Shown: positions 11,441 to 22,064 of the stretch, piece after piece | Layout: each line of letters begins with the position of its first letter | Position numbering within the stretch: the first letter of the stretch is position 1 | DNA from: Promerops cafer | Lineage: Eukaryota; Chordata; Aves; Passeriformes; Nectariniidae | NCBI GenBank assembly: GCA_013398275.1 | Contig: VZSE01004149.1 | Location: 124,001 to 188,000, forward strand | DNA: 64,000 nt | Direction of reading: 5' to 3' | Notes under the pieces: model-generated | Databases searched by the model: none | What the model was told of the DNA's origin: nothing | Seen by the model: only the letters and a program-made list of their open reading frames with translations | Position numbers and translations under genes: made by a program

Positions 11441-14402
11441 TGCAGCCACTTCGTGCCAAGCCTGTTTCACCAGATGGCTGATATTAAATCAAATCTCAAC
11501 CCAGATGAATTTGCACAGCCTTCACTTGACTGGTTGTGTCTCTCTCCTCCGCACAAGACTGGCTGGATGAGGCTCCTGGAGCCCCTCAGCAGAGGGAGAG
11601 GGGAAGGGCAGCTGGGGCAAAAGCAGCCAGCACAGTCTCCAGCTGCCAGGAGACTCTGGGACAAATGGGAGGATTAAAAAAAAAAAAAAAAAAAAGTAGA
11701 TACATATTGTGTGAAAAGTCCTTGGAATCAGCCATTTCCATCAGCCTGAAACCTCCCAGAGCTCAGCAAGGTCAGATGCATAAGCCCCCAGATGAAGTGA
11801 CGCCCATCTATGTGGGTGGGATTTGGGATCTGGTTTATTTTTTTTTGTTTATTTTTTTCAGTTGTGATGTAATGGAGGAAGGTAACAAGAATGAAACACA
11901 TAGTCAATGGCTCAGCACATATTTTTTTATGATGCAGTTTCAAACCACTAGGAAATTCCTTAGTTATGCAAGTGCACTTTAAAGCATAACATAATATCTA
12001 CACCAGAATTTCATTTTTCTCAATTCACTGCTTTGTGAATTTATTTCTAATGTCACCCCTTCTTAATTCTTCTTGGAGTTTTATCTAAGACAATATTTCC
12101 ATCGCCAAGCAAAGCAGGAGTGGCCCCAAGATGCAGATGGAGATAGTTGGGAAGGTCTGTGTAGGGATGTAAAAGCCCATCAGGGTGAAGGATGCATCAT
12201 TTCTTTTTCAGCAGCTACAGCTTAAACCACAACCCTGGGTTTTCAACGTCATGGAGCACATTGGCAGCAGGACTTTCATGCTGGGGAGAGATGGTAAAGA
12301 TCTCCCAACTGCTTTGGTACCTTAGAGGTTGCCATGCTTGGCTGCAGAGGGAGGAAGGCTTGTCGCCGGCACCAGTCTTGGAGCTTTTACTCACCTGTAT
12401 GCAGGGACAGAAAGCCACTTCCTGAGCTGTGTCTCTTGTGCTCCCTGCTGCTGCTGCAGCAAAGCACCCCAGTTTGAAAAATGAGAGGGGAAAGGGAATG
12501 TAGTATTTAAAGAGATATTGGACTCACTCATTAAAATACTATTTCAATCCTCCTCCAATGGAAAATAATGAATCTGGTGTCACTCTGATTTTCAGGGCCT
12601 TGGCCACGGGTCTAGCTTGGGACCCTGGTGCTTTGCTCAGTTTTCACTTCTGTCTCCCTGAGAGGGAACTAAGCAAAGCATGAGGAGTTCCAGAGTTCAA
12701 GGTGTGAGCCAGAGCAGCCTCTCACTGAGCTGCCATCACAGCAGCACTCTTGCTTAGCAGGGTAACCACAAACACAGTGGGGACAGGGCCACACACCAGC
12801 AGTGAAATGGTGCTGTTCCCATGTGGAACCAACATAGCACCAGAGCTGGGATGATCGAAGTTTCCACCTCAGCAGCTGGAAGAGTGTCAACTGCAGCTGG
12901 ACTGCCAGCCAGCTGTATTTCTAGCATGAATATTGAGGGGAAAGGGGATTTATTGCAGCATTTTAGGCCCAAAGATGAAATGCAAAAGTGAATTAAAATT
13001 TCTGTGGTAACTGCTTAATCAAAAGTTGGAGTGCAGTATTGCTGCTGCATTTAAACAGCAAAGAGTAATCTGCAATTTGCCAGTGCGAATGCAAACAAGA
13101 ACTTCAAAGGGCAGTGGCATCTTTTTTTTTGTTTTTCCTTCTCCCTAGCTAGAATGTATTATAGCAAGCTTTTGTATGCTTTGTAGTATTTTTTCCTGTC
13201 ATGACAATTTAGTTTTTGTTTGCTTTTTTAAGGGAGGGAAAAGATCCCAACTTTTTCTTTAATGATCCTCACTATGGTGAACTTTAAAGTGGCTTACAGC
13301 AGGGGAGTCTGGCATTTTCTGTTTGCATCAGTCAGTCACTAGTGATTGATCTCAGAAGCCAGCTTTCATTTTCTAAGCAAAATAGGCCGCAGTTGGAAAA
13401 ACCTGATTAAAGTGAGTAGGGTTTTATCTGATGTGGCTATTGCCACTCATTTCAGCATAATGACTTTCTCTCCAACTACAGATGACATGCAAAATACAGA
13501 ACAAAAAGTATGTGTCAGTTTATAATGCATTCTTCTTAAAGTTTTAAGTGATCCTAATAGGCCATCAAACTACTAGAAAACAGCTTGGCATGTGGAATAA
13601 ACTCCTGATCAGGCTGCTGTAGTTTGTGTTGCCATCCTTACACAGAAGTCTGCCATGAGAGAGGCCGCTTGCTGGGCTGACGTTACTGTGAAATCATCTT
13701 GCAACATCTTGCAAAAATTGCTGCTGTGATCGTAAACTAAATACTAAAAAAAAATTGAGACTTTGCTTCCTGACTTCTGAGTGTTTAGGTCCTAGTGGCT
13801 TCTCCCTCTAAAGAGTATGAAACCTTGAAACACCTGAGATCCTGACACAAAAATCGTTCATTCTGGTGTTGCTCTGTGTTACTTCCCAACAGAGAGCAGT
13901 GTTCCTTTTCCTCTCATTTCTGAGGGAGGAGAGACAGTGAGGAGTTACAAAATTACATTTGAAGAGGCGCAAATACAAAAGTGACAGCCTTGGACACAAC
14001 AGGCTTTGTTCAAATGGCTATTTGCAGAGCAGATCCTCTGCAAGATAACTTGTGGCATGTGAAAAAGTCCTGTGCACAGAAAACAGTGTGTCAGAGTGAA
14101 ATAAAGAGCCCTGAAGCTGTGAAGTCTGGCATAGCTGAAAAAATAACTTTCACTTGGGAGGGGAGGCTGAGAACCCTGCACCTCCTGATTCTTTTCAAAG
14201 ACAATGCCTGTACCACAGCGAGGAACACGAGGCTACGGTAACTCTTGCAAATCTGCACCAAAACCTCAGTTTGAAATACTATCAAAGGTTAAAGGCTGCA
14301 CTCTCTTTCAACTGCATTAATTAAGGCAGCATGCAGAGCTCTGTAAATGGCTCCTCTCTGTTAGCACAGCACTGAGTTTAAAGGTTATGGTGGTGGCAGA
14401 CA
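11441..14402. other. Intergenic, no gene seen
   Basis: A run of 20 A at 11676-11695 is the only simple feature. The 148-codon plus-strand frame at 11536-11982 translates through this A run and has no family resemblance. About 12.9-13.6 kb is AT-rich and free of recognisable repeats. It could hold conserved non-coding sequence, but that cannot be judged without an alignment. Confidence 0.45.

Positions 14403-14449
<47 letters not shown>
14403..14449. repeat. (GAT)n microsatellite
   Basis: About 15 uninterrupted copies of the trinucleotide. It creates spurious poly-His or poly-Asp reading frames. It is intergenic, between ARHGAP8 and PHF21B. Confidence 0.97.
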
Positions 14450-15299
14450 CATGTGATTTGGGGAGTTTTCTGGCATGGGGGCGAGGTGTCTTCTAATACT
14501 GGAAGCAATGTTAGGAAAAATCAGCCTGCCTTCCATGTAGCAGGGGCTGGGAGGGAGGAGAGGGCAGCTGAGCTGCAGGGGAAGCAGGAGTGCAGTGCTG
14601 AGTTCCCTTGCCTATTGCAACCTGAAATTAAATGGTAATACTGACAGGAGGTGAAGACATGGCAACACATTCCCAGGCAAAAAAATACCCTTTTCCCTAC
14701 CCCTGACAGGAAAACCCCAACCCTGTTTCTGTTCTGCATAAGCACTAGCCACTGTGGCAGGCTTTATGCAGCTGTGACAGTGTTTTGCTTTAATTTGATT
14801 AATTTTATTGCTAAGAAGTTCCATCTCTTCCACCAGTCAAAAACCACCCAACCCCCACGAGGGCCCTCTCTCCCTTTCTTTACTACAGTTATGAAGTGAT
14901 TTTTATAAATGACTTTACAAAATAGGGTCACCACACATTTGAAGAGCACCTGAGAGCACAGGTGTGAAAGGCCAGGGGTCGGGCGGATTGGCAATTATTC
15001 CAAGAGGTGGGAAGCTAAGCAAGGGCCTTGACAGGGTGCCTCTGCCTGGGAGTCACAGTGGCCTCAAAGAAGAGGCCACCTTCCTGAAAGCAAGCAAGCA
15101 GAAAGTATTGTACTCATTCTTGCAGCGCTTAAGTTTGAACATAGAACACAGTGGTGGAGAAATCAGCACCAGTTTCTTCTCCTCAACACCCTCCCGCCAA
15201 AACCCCAAAAGAATCTGGCCAGGGAGGGGGTCCCTCAACAGGCCCTGAGTAGGCCATGCTGGGATCCTCGGCAGCAGAGACCACCACAACAATGCCAGG
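14450..15299. other. Intergenic, just past the PHF21B 3' end
   Basis: No gene or recognisable repeat is seen. The sequence at 15276-15290 is the GU-rich downstream element of the proposed PHF21B polyadenylation site, read on the minus strand. Confidence 0.45.
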
Positions 15300-15320
15300 A
15301 AATTGTCAGTCAAGTTTAAT
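15276..15320 (-). terminator. PHF21B: Proposed PHF21B polyadenylation site
   Basis: On the minus strand ATTAAA occupies 15320-15315. About 25 nt later comes TTGTTGTGGTGGTCTC, a GU-rich downstream element. Cleavage would fall near 15300. The arrangement matches a standard vertebrate poly(A) site, but use is not shown. Confidence 0.5.
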
Positions 15321-16292
15321 GCATCATAAAGAAGTAAAACTACATTGGCATATTTAAGACAAACACTTCTTTTTTTTCTATGCACACTATCCCCTGGACA
15401 GCCCCCTTTTCAAAATAACTACTTTTAACAGTTGAAGACAGTTTTTCAGAAATTCTTCACATATTCAACCTTCCACACTTTTCCTTTTTTTTTAAAATTT
15501 GTCTGAGAAGGAAAAAAAAATTATGAAGCCTGAAAACATCTACATTGCAAGCCACTCAGAATGCATAATTGCATACATTAACCAATGTATAACAACTGTG
15601 TTTTACTTAGTTCACTCTGTTCATCAATAAAAGAATATAAAAATCTTGTTCAATCGAGTGTTGTGTATTAAAATAGATTTGTATAGTACTGCACAGTTTC
15701 TCCCGGAGTTGTGAAAATGGTTGGAGGGACCATGTGCTGCCTAGTGATGGGCAACAGAAAAAGCCAGTCCCTCATGTGTTTATTTTTTTAAATTAAAAAC
15801 AAAAAAAGGCTATTCGGCACCCTATGATATGCTGATGTGAGAAACTAGCCTTGTGTCCTGCTCTGGTGGCTTTCCATAAGTACCTGTTGTGCTAATTGGT
15901 GGAGAACTCATAAGGATAGAGACAATGGCGCTGGGGAGTGTGAGCTGAGAAAACTGGGGTGTCCATCACCACCTTCCCAGGCAGCTGCAGGAGACAGGGC
16001 CCTGGGGGCCAGGCAGGACCTTGCAGAATCAGGAAGACCAGCTAGGAAAACAGGCAGGTGCACTGGGGCTTTCTCAGGCTAATGCTAAACACTTCCCAAA
16101 TATGCTAAAATCCAACAAAATGTTAAAAAGGAATCAAGTTTTGAAAAACAAAATCCTCCCAAACCCTTTTAATTTTCCATGCCCTGTCCCTCCCCCAGAA
16201 GTCTTGAGTTCGAGTCTCCAGTTCAAAAAACCACCCCGAGGCAGTTTTTTTTTTCCTGTACCATTTCAGCAGATATTTCTACCAAAAAAACT

Positions 16293-16345
16293 CAACCAAC
16301 CAACCAACCAACCAAAAAAACAACAAAACAACAACAACAACAACA
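16293..16345. repeat. Low-complexity (CCAA)n then (AAC)n
   Basis: About five CCAA units are followed by an A run and then CAACAACAA repeats. They lie inside the PHF21B 3'UTR and just before the duplicated block at the N, so the assembly here is unreliable. Confidence 0.85.
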
Positions 16346-16355
16346 AAAAAAAAAA

Positions 16356-16419
16356 CCCAAACAAAACCAAACCAAAACAAACCAAAACAAAAAAAATCAT
16401 ATTACATATCTTTAACAAN

Positions 16420-16457
<38 letters not shown>

Positions 16458-16519
16458 CCAAACAAAACCAAACCAAAACAAACCAAAACAAAAAAAATCA
16501 TATTACATATCTTTAACAA
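16356..16519. other. Single-N join with a 63-bp duplicated flank (probable misassembly)
   Basis: The block at 16356-16418, from CCCAAACAAAACC to CATATCTTTAACAA, reappears at 16457-16519. Between the copies are one N at 16419 and a run of 36 A. The offset is 101 bp. Continuation into TAAAAATGCAG exists only after the second copy. This is what unmerged overlapping contig ends look like. Confidence 0.85.
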
Positions 16520-17505
16520 TAAAAATGCAGTACAAAAATGTTAAGTTATTTTTTTGGCATATTATCTGTACTGACAAGAAACAAAAAACAGAATACTTAT
16601 TTGCTTTTTCCTTTAAAAAAGAATCCAAAATTAACAAAAAAGACAGAAAACCACAAAATAATCACTTTAAAAAATGAAACCCAAACTGTCAAAGATATCC
16701 ACTATTATGGTTGATGCTAAACCTTGCACAAAAACTTCATGAGAAAAACACACTGATAGCAAAATAAGTAAAAAGGACCTGCAAAAGGAGTTTTAGAATC
16801 GTATTTTTAAAATATTTCAGAATGCATATACAGAAGCATCAGCATGAAAATACTTCAATATTTTACTAGAAATGCTAACTTCATACAGTTTCTTTATTTA
16901 AATATCTGCAATTCTCAAGTCTAATAATACGGGAAAAAAAAAGATCTTTTGTTTCCAAGGCTCTGTGAGTGTCCGTGATGCTGTTCTGGTCACAACGACC
17001 CCCTCTCCAGGTCACCTGAATCAATGGGGCCAAACTTGTTCCTCTGAAAACAATCCATGTCAAGTGCTAAGTAGCTCAGTTTCTGGTTATCTCACCGATT
17101 CCCCCCCACACACATAGCTTTCAGCCCAACTACTTCTCTAATACCTCACTAACTCCTCTCTCCTTAGAGCAGAAAGCCTGTCTGCCACCACAAAAGGCTA
17201 TCCTGCTTCCTATCAGCCATGCTTTTCCTGTTCATCCTCAGTCATAAATACATTAAGGCCAACATAACAAAACAAAATGTTGTAAGCACTGAAGGTCTTG
17301 GCAAATACAAAACTGCAGCACAACTTGCTCTGTGGGAACGTGCTGCCACAGTGACCTACAAACTGGGCTGACTGGTCTGCAAGTCTCTAAGCGTATCAAA
17401 ACTGAGATTGCTCCTTCTGTCCTTTGTTCCAGCTTCATCTCTCCTCTGCTCACGTGCATAAAGTTTCTCGTCGCCCGTTCCTGGAGCTGGCGCAGCCGGC
17501 TCCTG

Positions 17506-17730
17506 TCAGTTGTTACCCTGTGACGGCTGCAAGGCTTTGTGCACGGCAGCAGAGGCAGCGGAGGGCTTCATCCAGGGGATGGATAGCAAGGAGGTGGTGG
17601 TGGTGGTCGTCATGGTAACCTGAATCATCTGCTCGTTTTGTATCAGTCTAATGAGGGTTTTGAGACGTTCCAGTGATGACTGAGTCCCTTTCTGCTGGGC
17701 CATCAGGCTGGTTTTTAGCTCTAAGCATTT
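17506..17730 (-). CDS. PHF21B: PHF21B last coding exon: coiled-coil end and C-terminus
   Basis: The acceptor TTTGACAG precedes AAATGCTTAGAGC. The exon encodes 74 residues, beginning KCLELKTSLMAQQKGTQSS, then a leucine-rich helix (LERLKTLIRLIQNEQ), then IQVTMTTTTTTSLL and a final HKALQPSQGNN before TGA at 17508-17506. The start and the VTMTTT block match mammalian PHF21B closely. The Thr run is longer than the TMTTT that I recall in mammals and is written by a GGT/CCA-type trinucleotide run. The helix continues the coiled coil begun in the preceding exon, probably a dimerisation or partner-binding segment by analogy with BHC80. Confidence 0.95.
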   Translation of the reverse strand, partial: KCLELKTSLMAQQKGTQSSLERLKTLIRLIQNEQMIQVTMTTTTTTSLLSIPWMKPSAASAAVHKALQPSQGNN

Positions 17731-19957
17731 CTGTCAAATAAAGAGAAGGGGAGAGAGAAGCAAAGACTGAGAATACTTTCAAAGTGGTGTCAAACATCAC
17801 TCCAAACATCCTTTGGTGCCTTGGGTGCGCATTCTGCTCATATGAAGTATGTTCTCCTTTGGGGAAAGCAAAACCACAGCTTAACAAATGGAGTAATCAG
17901 CAGTGCTGCACACATTGCAGCAGCTGTCTGAGGAAACAATATTCTTTCCAGTCAAAATGCTTTTGCAGGATGTTTCCGACTCCATCCTATGGACAGCCTG
18001 GCAGGGATACCTTCTGCACTCCACAGAGATGCCTGGCATGGGAATGCAATAGCTGTGTTACTGAAAATACAGAAGGCACCACTCAGGTCTCTCACTCTTA
18101 CCAAAGGACCCTGATAAATGCTTGGTGGGTGAACCTCACCAGGATGCATTTCATATGCGCCACGCATTTCAGGGAACAGGCACTGTGAAGATACATTAAT
18201 CTCACTGAACATGATATCAATATTTTTCCGGCAGAAAACTTTGCTCCAAGACACAACTGTTACACCAGAGCACTCACAAGAAAGCTTTCCTCCCTCAGGG
18301 TGGCCAAATTGCACCCTGAGATCGCTTGAAATAAAAGCCTCCATGCAAATGGGCACGAGAGCAGGAGCTAAACAAAGGCATCCCAAACCCTCCATTTCTC
18401 CAAGAAGAGATAGGAAGAATCAGAAATTCTCCTTTCCCTCCCCAAGCATGGACTGCTGCATCCAGCACCCCATTCTTCAGTGAGGGACAGACCCACACCT
18501 TGAATCTGTCTGCAAGATGAAAGGGGACAGTGGCCTCTAATACCTGAAACCTGTTTTCTTTCTCCCAGGGCGCCCAGGATTCTGACCAAACTGATTACTT
18601 TTCTGCAGATTGCTCCTCTTTGGCTATGGTCCAGACTGCCCAGGGGTGGGGATTCTCCAGTCCTGGGGAATTGGGAAATGCTTGCTTGAAAATCAACTTG
18701 TTTGGAAAGCAACTGTGTGGAGCTGCTCGGAGGTTGGTTTAGGGAGATGAAATTTCAGATGAAAGATAAATTATGTTCTGTTTTTACCATTGCAGCTGCG
18801 GGATGTATGAGAGTGCTCTTTTTCACATAAATCTCTGTTAAAATGTCAGAATGAAATTGCTCTGTGCTGGAACACCTTTATTTTCTCCTTTCAAGTGGAT
18901 ACATTTCCAATAAATATAATCATTGGCTAATATTACCATTTAAATAAGACAGTGTTGCCCACTGAAAGAACCTGATTCTGCTTAGGTAGAAATCTTACTG
19001 ATTTTGACAGCCATGACACACACCTGATAGCTGACAGCTTTTCTTTTTCCAAATTCTTCAGCCCACTGCACTCTCCTACCTATTACATACACATGTGGTT
19101 CCATTAGTGCTATACACATGTACAGGGAATATGCAGTGATGTCTTTTAATAAGTTACTGCTTTTCCTTCCACTCTGTTTTACATGATAAATATTTTAACA
19201 TGTCTCCTCTGGATAACTGCAATGGTAAAACAAGCAGTGACCAGTTACTCCTGCAGCTGCCACTTTGATTTTTCCAGGGTAAGGAAGTGTCAAATATTTA
19301 TTGAGGCTGCCATGCAAACTAACAGCTACCTCTCAGGACGGAGGTAGCCCCAGATAGTTCCTTCAGCCATGAAGGACAGGAATTAGGCTTTGAATTCAGC
19401 CCATTCAGCCAGAGACTGCTCCTCATAGCACAATATGTGTGGAAGACACCTCCAGACAACATTTAGCTTTGAAATGGGTTTGGAGATACAAAATAGTCCA
19501 TGTCCAGTCATGGAGAGATGGTACAACATTCAGTAAAGATGGTTATTTCTACTTAATATCAAGAGGTTTGAGCTAATGGACAAGCAGCTACCACCAGAGG
19601 ACACGCTTGTGACTAAAATTTTCACCTAGAGGATGGAAGTGCCTTGAAGTCATTGGATAGCTCAGAGCTATGGATGCAACTACAAGGAAGGCAGCCATGG
19701 CTATTTGTGGAGTTCTGTTTGTGTCTGTTTTGTCACAGGAATTCAAGTGACTTGTCCTCCTCTGCCTGCCAGAGTGGCTTGCTTTTGTGCATAAAGAAAA
19801 TGCACATGTACTTCCTCAGAGAGAAACACACTCACACTTGAAAATCTATTGCTTGGCAGCTTGAATCATTTTCTAGCCATAAAATACCATATTTTTTTGC
19901 TTAATTTCTTTATAAACATCTCTTCAGGAGACTCTGTGTCCCCATCAGGTGTCCTAC
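17731..19957 (-). other. PHF21B: PHF21B intron, no other gene seen
   Basis: This 2.2-kb intron separates the last two coding exons. It begins at the GTAGGA donor (minus strand) and ends at TTTGACAG. The overlapping open frames at 17784-18712 on both strands have no recognisable domain. No transposon was recognised. Confidence 0.7.
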
Positions 19958-20061
19958 CTTCACTGCACTGTTGAGAAGTCGATCTTTTTCTTCTAACTGT
20001 CTATGCTCACTCTTCAGCTCACTGCTTCTCTTTAATAACTTTCGCTTCTCTTCTTCTTTGA
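19958..20061 (-). CDS. PHF21B: PHF21B exon: coiled coil after the PHD finger
   Basis: The acceptor GTTCCACAG and donor AAG|GTAGGAC delimit 104 bp. With the base carried over from the previous exon it encodes 35 residues: VKEEEKRKLLKRSSELKSEH and then RQLEEKDRLLNSAVK. The heptad-like spacing of Leu and the dense Glu/Lys/Arg content indicate a coiled coil. The VKEEEK start is shared with PHF21A and PHF21B of mammals. Confidence 0.95.
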
Positions 20062-21179
20062 CTGTGGAACAATAATGATGCAGAGTTTAAGAAAAGAATG
20101 TACTGTGCACTTGAGGACAGAAAGCAGAAGCAGGTATTTTGCATGGTGAGTTTAAGGTCTCATTAGCCTTTTGTCAGCAGGAACAGCCAAAGAAATCTGG
20201 AGTTTCTGCTTGCGGGCATTTCCTCACTAAAAGGGTGGTCGGGCATTGGCAGGGGCTGCCCAGGGAGGTGGTGGAGTCCTCATCCCTGGAGGTGTCCATG
20301 GAACAACTGCACATGGCACTCAGTGCTCTGGCTGGTTGACAAGGTGGGATCAGTTTCAGGTTGGACTCGATGAACTTGGAGGTCTTTTCCAACCTGAATG
20401 GTTCTGGGATTCTATGCATGTGTCTATGTCAATGGTTAGCACACAGGAGGACAACCCAAAAGGTACTAAACATCTTTAAGGTGAATTTAAAATAATCCTT
20501 AGACCACATGTGATCCTGGAGGTCTCCAAGAAAGAGGTGAATGGTATTTAGGAAGAGGCCAGCCCCTTGGAATGGCAATAGTTAGTGACCCTGGCAGAAA
20601 AGCACAATTATAACTGTGCCAGACCTCCGTAAAGGTCCTTACAAATTTGATTGGATGCCCCAAACAGCCTATGGTAAGACTGCAACAGGGAATTAAAAAA
20701 GAATAATGCTCAATGCACAGCTGTCACACAGCACATGACTAAAGTGGCAGCCATACCACGTAACACTGAAACAATTAGAAGCTGGTAGTGCTGTGGTGTC
20801 TGGGACACTAGTCTGGCATTGTGTACACATCCAATTACATGGCTCTGCTGTGAGCCTGACTCTGCCTCACAATGATTCTGCCTCAAAATCCTGTTTTCAG
20901 CACTGTTCCAGGGAAGGCACCACTTTGATGACAGCTTCCTCCAGAGAGTGAAGCTCCTGATAGATCACTCTGAACTTCCTTACAGAGAGAAGGTGGCAAA
21001 GGAGCAGACCAAGGGGAAGGGGAGAGAAAAAGTCTGCTCTCCCCAGTCACTTACGGCCCTATGACTTACACCATCAAACCTGGCAGCACTGTAACACTAC
21101 AATATTTCAGCTAAGGACTCAAATGGCATTGCCTATCATGAGCAGGAAATCCCTTGTCAGTGGCTGAGTTAATCCCTAC
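20062..21179 (-). other. PHF21B: PHF21B intron containing a CR1 fragment
   Basis: Apart from the CR1 3' end at 20213-20416, no gene or repeat is recognised in this 1.1-kb intron. Confidence 0.75.
20213..20416 (+). mobile_element. CR1 LINE 3'-end fragment
   Basis: Reading in the plus direction it contains GCCCAGGGAGGTGGTGGAGT, then CATCCCTGGAGGTGTCCATGG. GGTTGGACTCGATGAACTTG and TCTTTTCCAACCTGAATGGT follow, with the tail ending GGGATTCTATG. These are hallmark CR1 3' sequences. It is antisense to PHF21B, within an intron. Confidence 0.93.
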
Positions 21180-21255
21180 CTGTTTTATGAGTAACATAGG
21201 AGTGAACAATAGCCAGAGTTCCAGTCCATGGCACATTGTCATCTTTCTTTAACAC
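21180..21255 (-). CDS. PHF21B: PHF21B exon between PHD finger and coiled coil
   Basis: The acceptor CTTATAG and donor CAG|GTAGGG frame 76 bp encoding VLKKDDNVPWTGTLAIVHSY followed by VTHKT plus one base. PWTGTLAIVHSY is a strongly conserved block of PHF21A/B lying directly after the finger. It probably packs against the finger or binds a partner. Confidence 0.96.
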
Positions 21256-21905
21256 CTATAAGCCCGGGAAACAATAAATGGTTAGGATTCCAAAAAACCA
21301 CACATTAATGTTCGCTGCTTACAGTTTGGCAGGACCAGAACGTGGGTCCTTGTCTCAGAACATAAAAGTGATCTACACTTTAGTGACACTTTAGTATTTT
21401 AGTAATTTGTTTCTTACTTGTGCAATCAGCATTATTCACAGCAACTAGACAGTTTAGCATATCTCACATAACTGTGATGAACAGTTGTGTGGCACAAATG
21501 TGATTTAAAGAAAAGAAAGTTTTCTCCTCACACCTTTCAGATCCACTGAAGAACAGTGTCTTCTTCTGACACTGCCTCCCTCATCTCTAAGATTTATGTT
21601 CTTTGTCTGGCTACATGCTGGTGGTGTTACTGTAAACAAAGGAGCTGAAGGAACTGAAGAGACATTTTAAGAGGACAATTCTTAGCAATTACAGGCAAGC
21701 TTCAGCACTCCATGTATGTTCTAACTCTAAGATGGTGACAAATACCAGAAAAAAATACTGCAAACTGCACTAAAAGCCTCTCAGTACTTCTTTGTCTAAT
21801 GTAGTCCACTGAACTACGACCACAGGTTAGATTTGTTTAGGGGTACACAAATCCAAGGTGTCTCCCATTTCCCCTTCTTGGTATACCATGCTCCATGTAG
21901 CTTAC
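21256..21905 (-). other. PHF21B: PHF21B short intron, nothing else seen
   Basis: A 650-bp intron with donor AAG|GTAAGC and acceptor CTTATAG. It contains no repeats or additional exons that I can recognise. Confidence 0.8.
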
Positions 21906-22064
21906 CTTCTGTTGGCACTTTGGGCAGACCCAGAGCCCTTTGGGGGCAGTTTTGAGGGGTGGGTCCAAGCAGCTGAGGTGATATGCTCTGGGACATGTGC
22001 CACAGGGCTGCAAGTTAACTCCACGCTTGCAAGCAGTGCAGTATTCATCGTGATGGATCTCGTT
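21906..22064 (-). CDS. PHF21B: PHF21B PHD-finger exon
   Basis: This single 159-bp exon encodes the entire PHD finger in 53 residues. Zinc ligands in C4HC3 order are Cys9, Cys12, Cys21, Cys24, His29, Cys32, Cys47 and Cys50 of the exon product. The hallmark Trp before the last Cys pair (GLWVCPKC) is present, as is the DPPLKTAPKG loop. Acceptor TCTCTTGCAG and donor AAG|GTAAGC are strong. In PHF21A this finger binds the unmodified histone H3 tail (Lys4 unmethylated). Here the residue before the third Cys is Pro and the residue after it is Gly, where PHF21A has Met and Asp, so its peptide preference may differ. A chance plus-strand frame overlaps the exon and is not a gene. Confidence 0.97.

Larger units (their letters stand above)
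15300..17505 (-). other. PHF21B: PHF21B 3' untranslated region (extent inferred)
   Basis: Downstream of the stop codon the minus strand is AU-rich and lacks transposons. It ends near an ATTAAA with a GU-rich tract just beyond. A TTTATT on the plus strand at 15779-15784 (AATAAA on the minus strand) and another near 16895 could serve shorter isoforms. Low-complexity CCAA and AAC repeats (UUGG and GUU in the transcript) lie at about 16293-16345. The length of about 2.2 kb is partly inflated by a 101-bp assembly duplication around the N at 16419. Confidence 0.55.

Noticed and set aside
14317..14508. Poly-histidine reading frame
   Set aside because: It is simply the GAT microsatellite read on the minus strand.
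16021..16677. 218-codon frame rich in Lys, Asn and Gln
   Set aside because: It is produced by A-rich, CCAA and AAC low complexity in the PHF21B 3'UTR and even reads through the N and the duplicated block.
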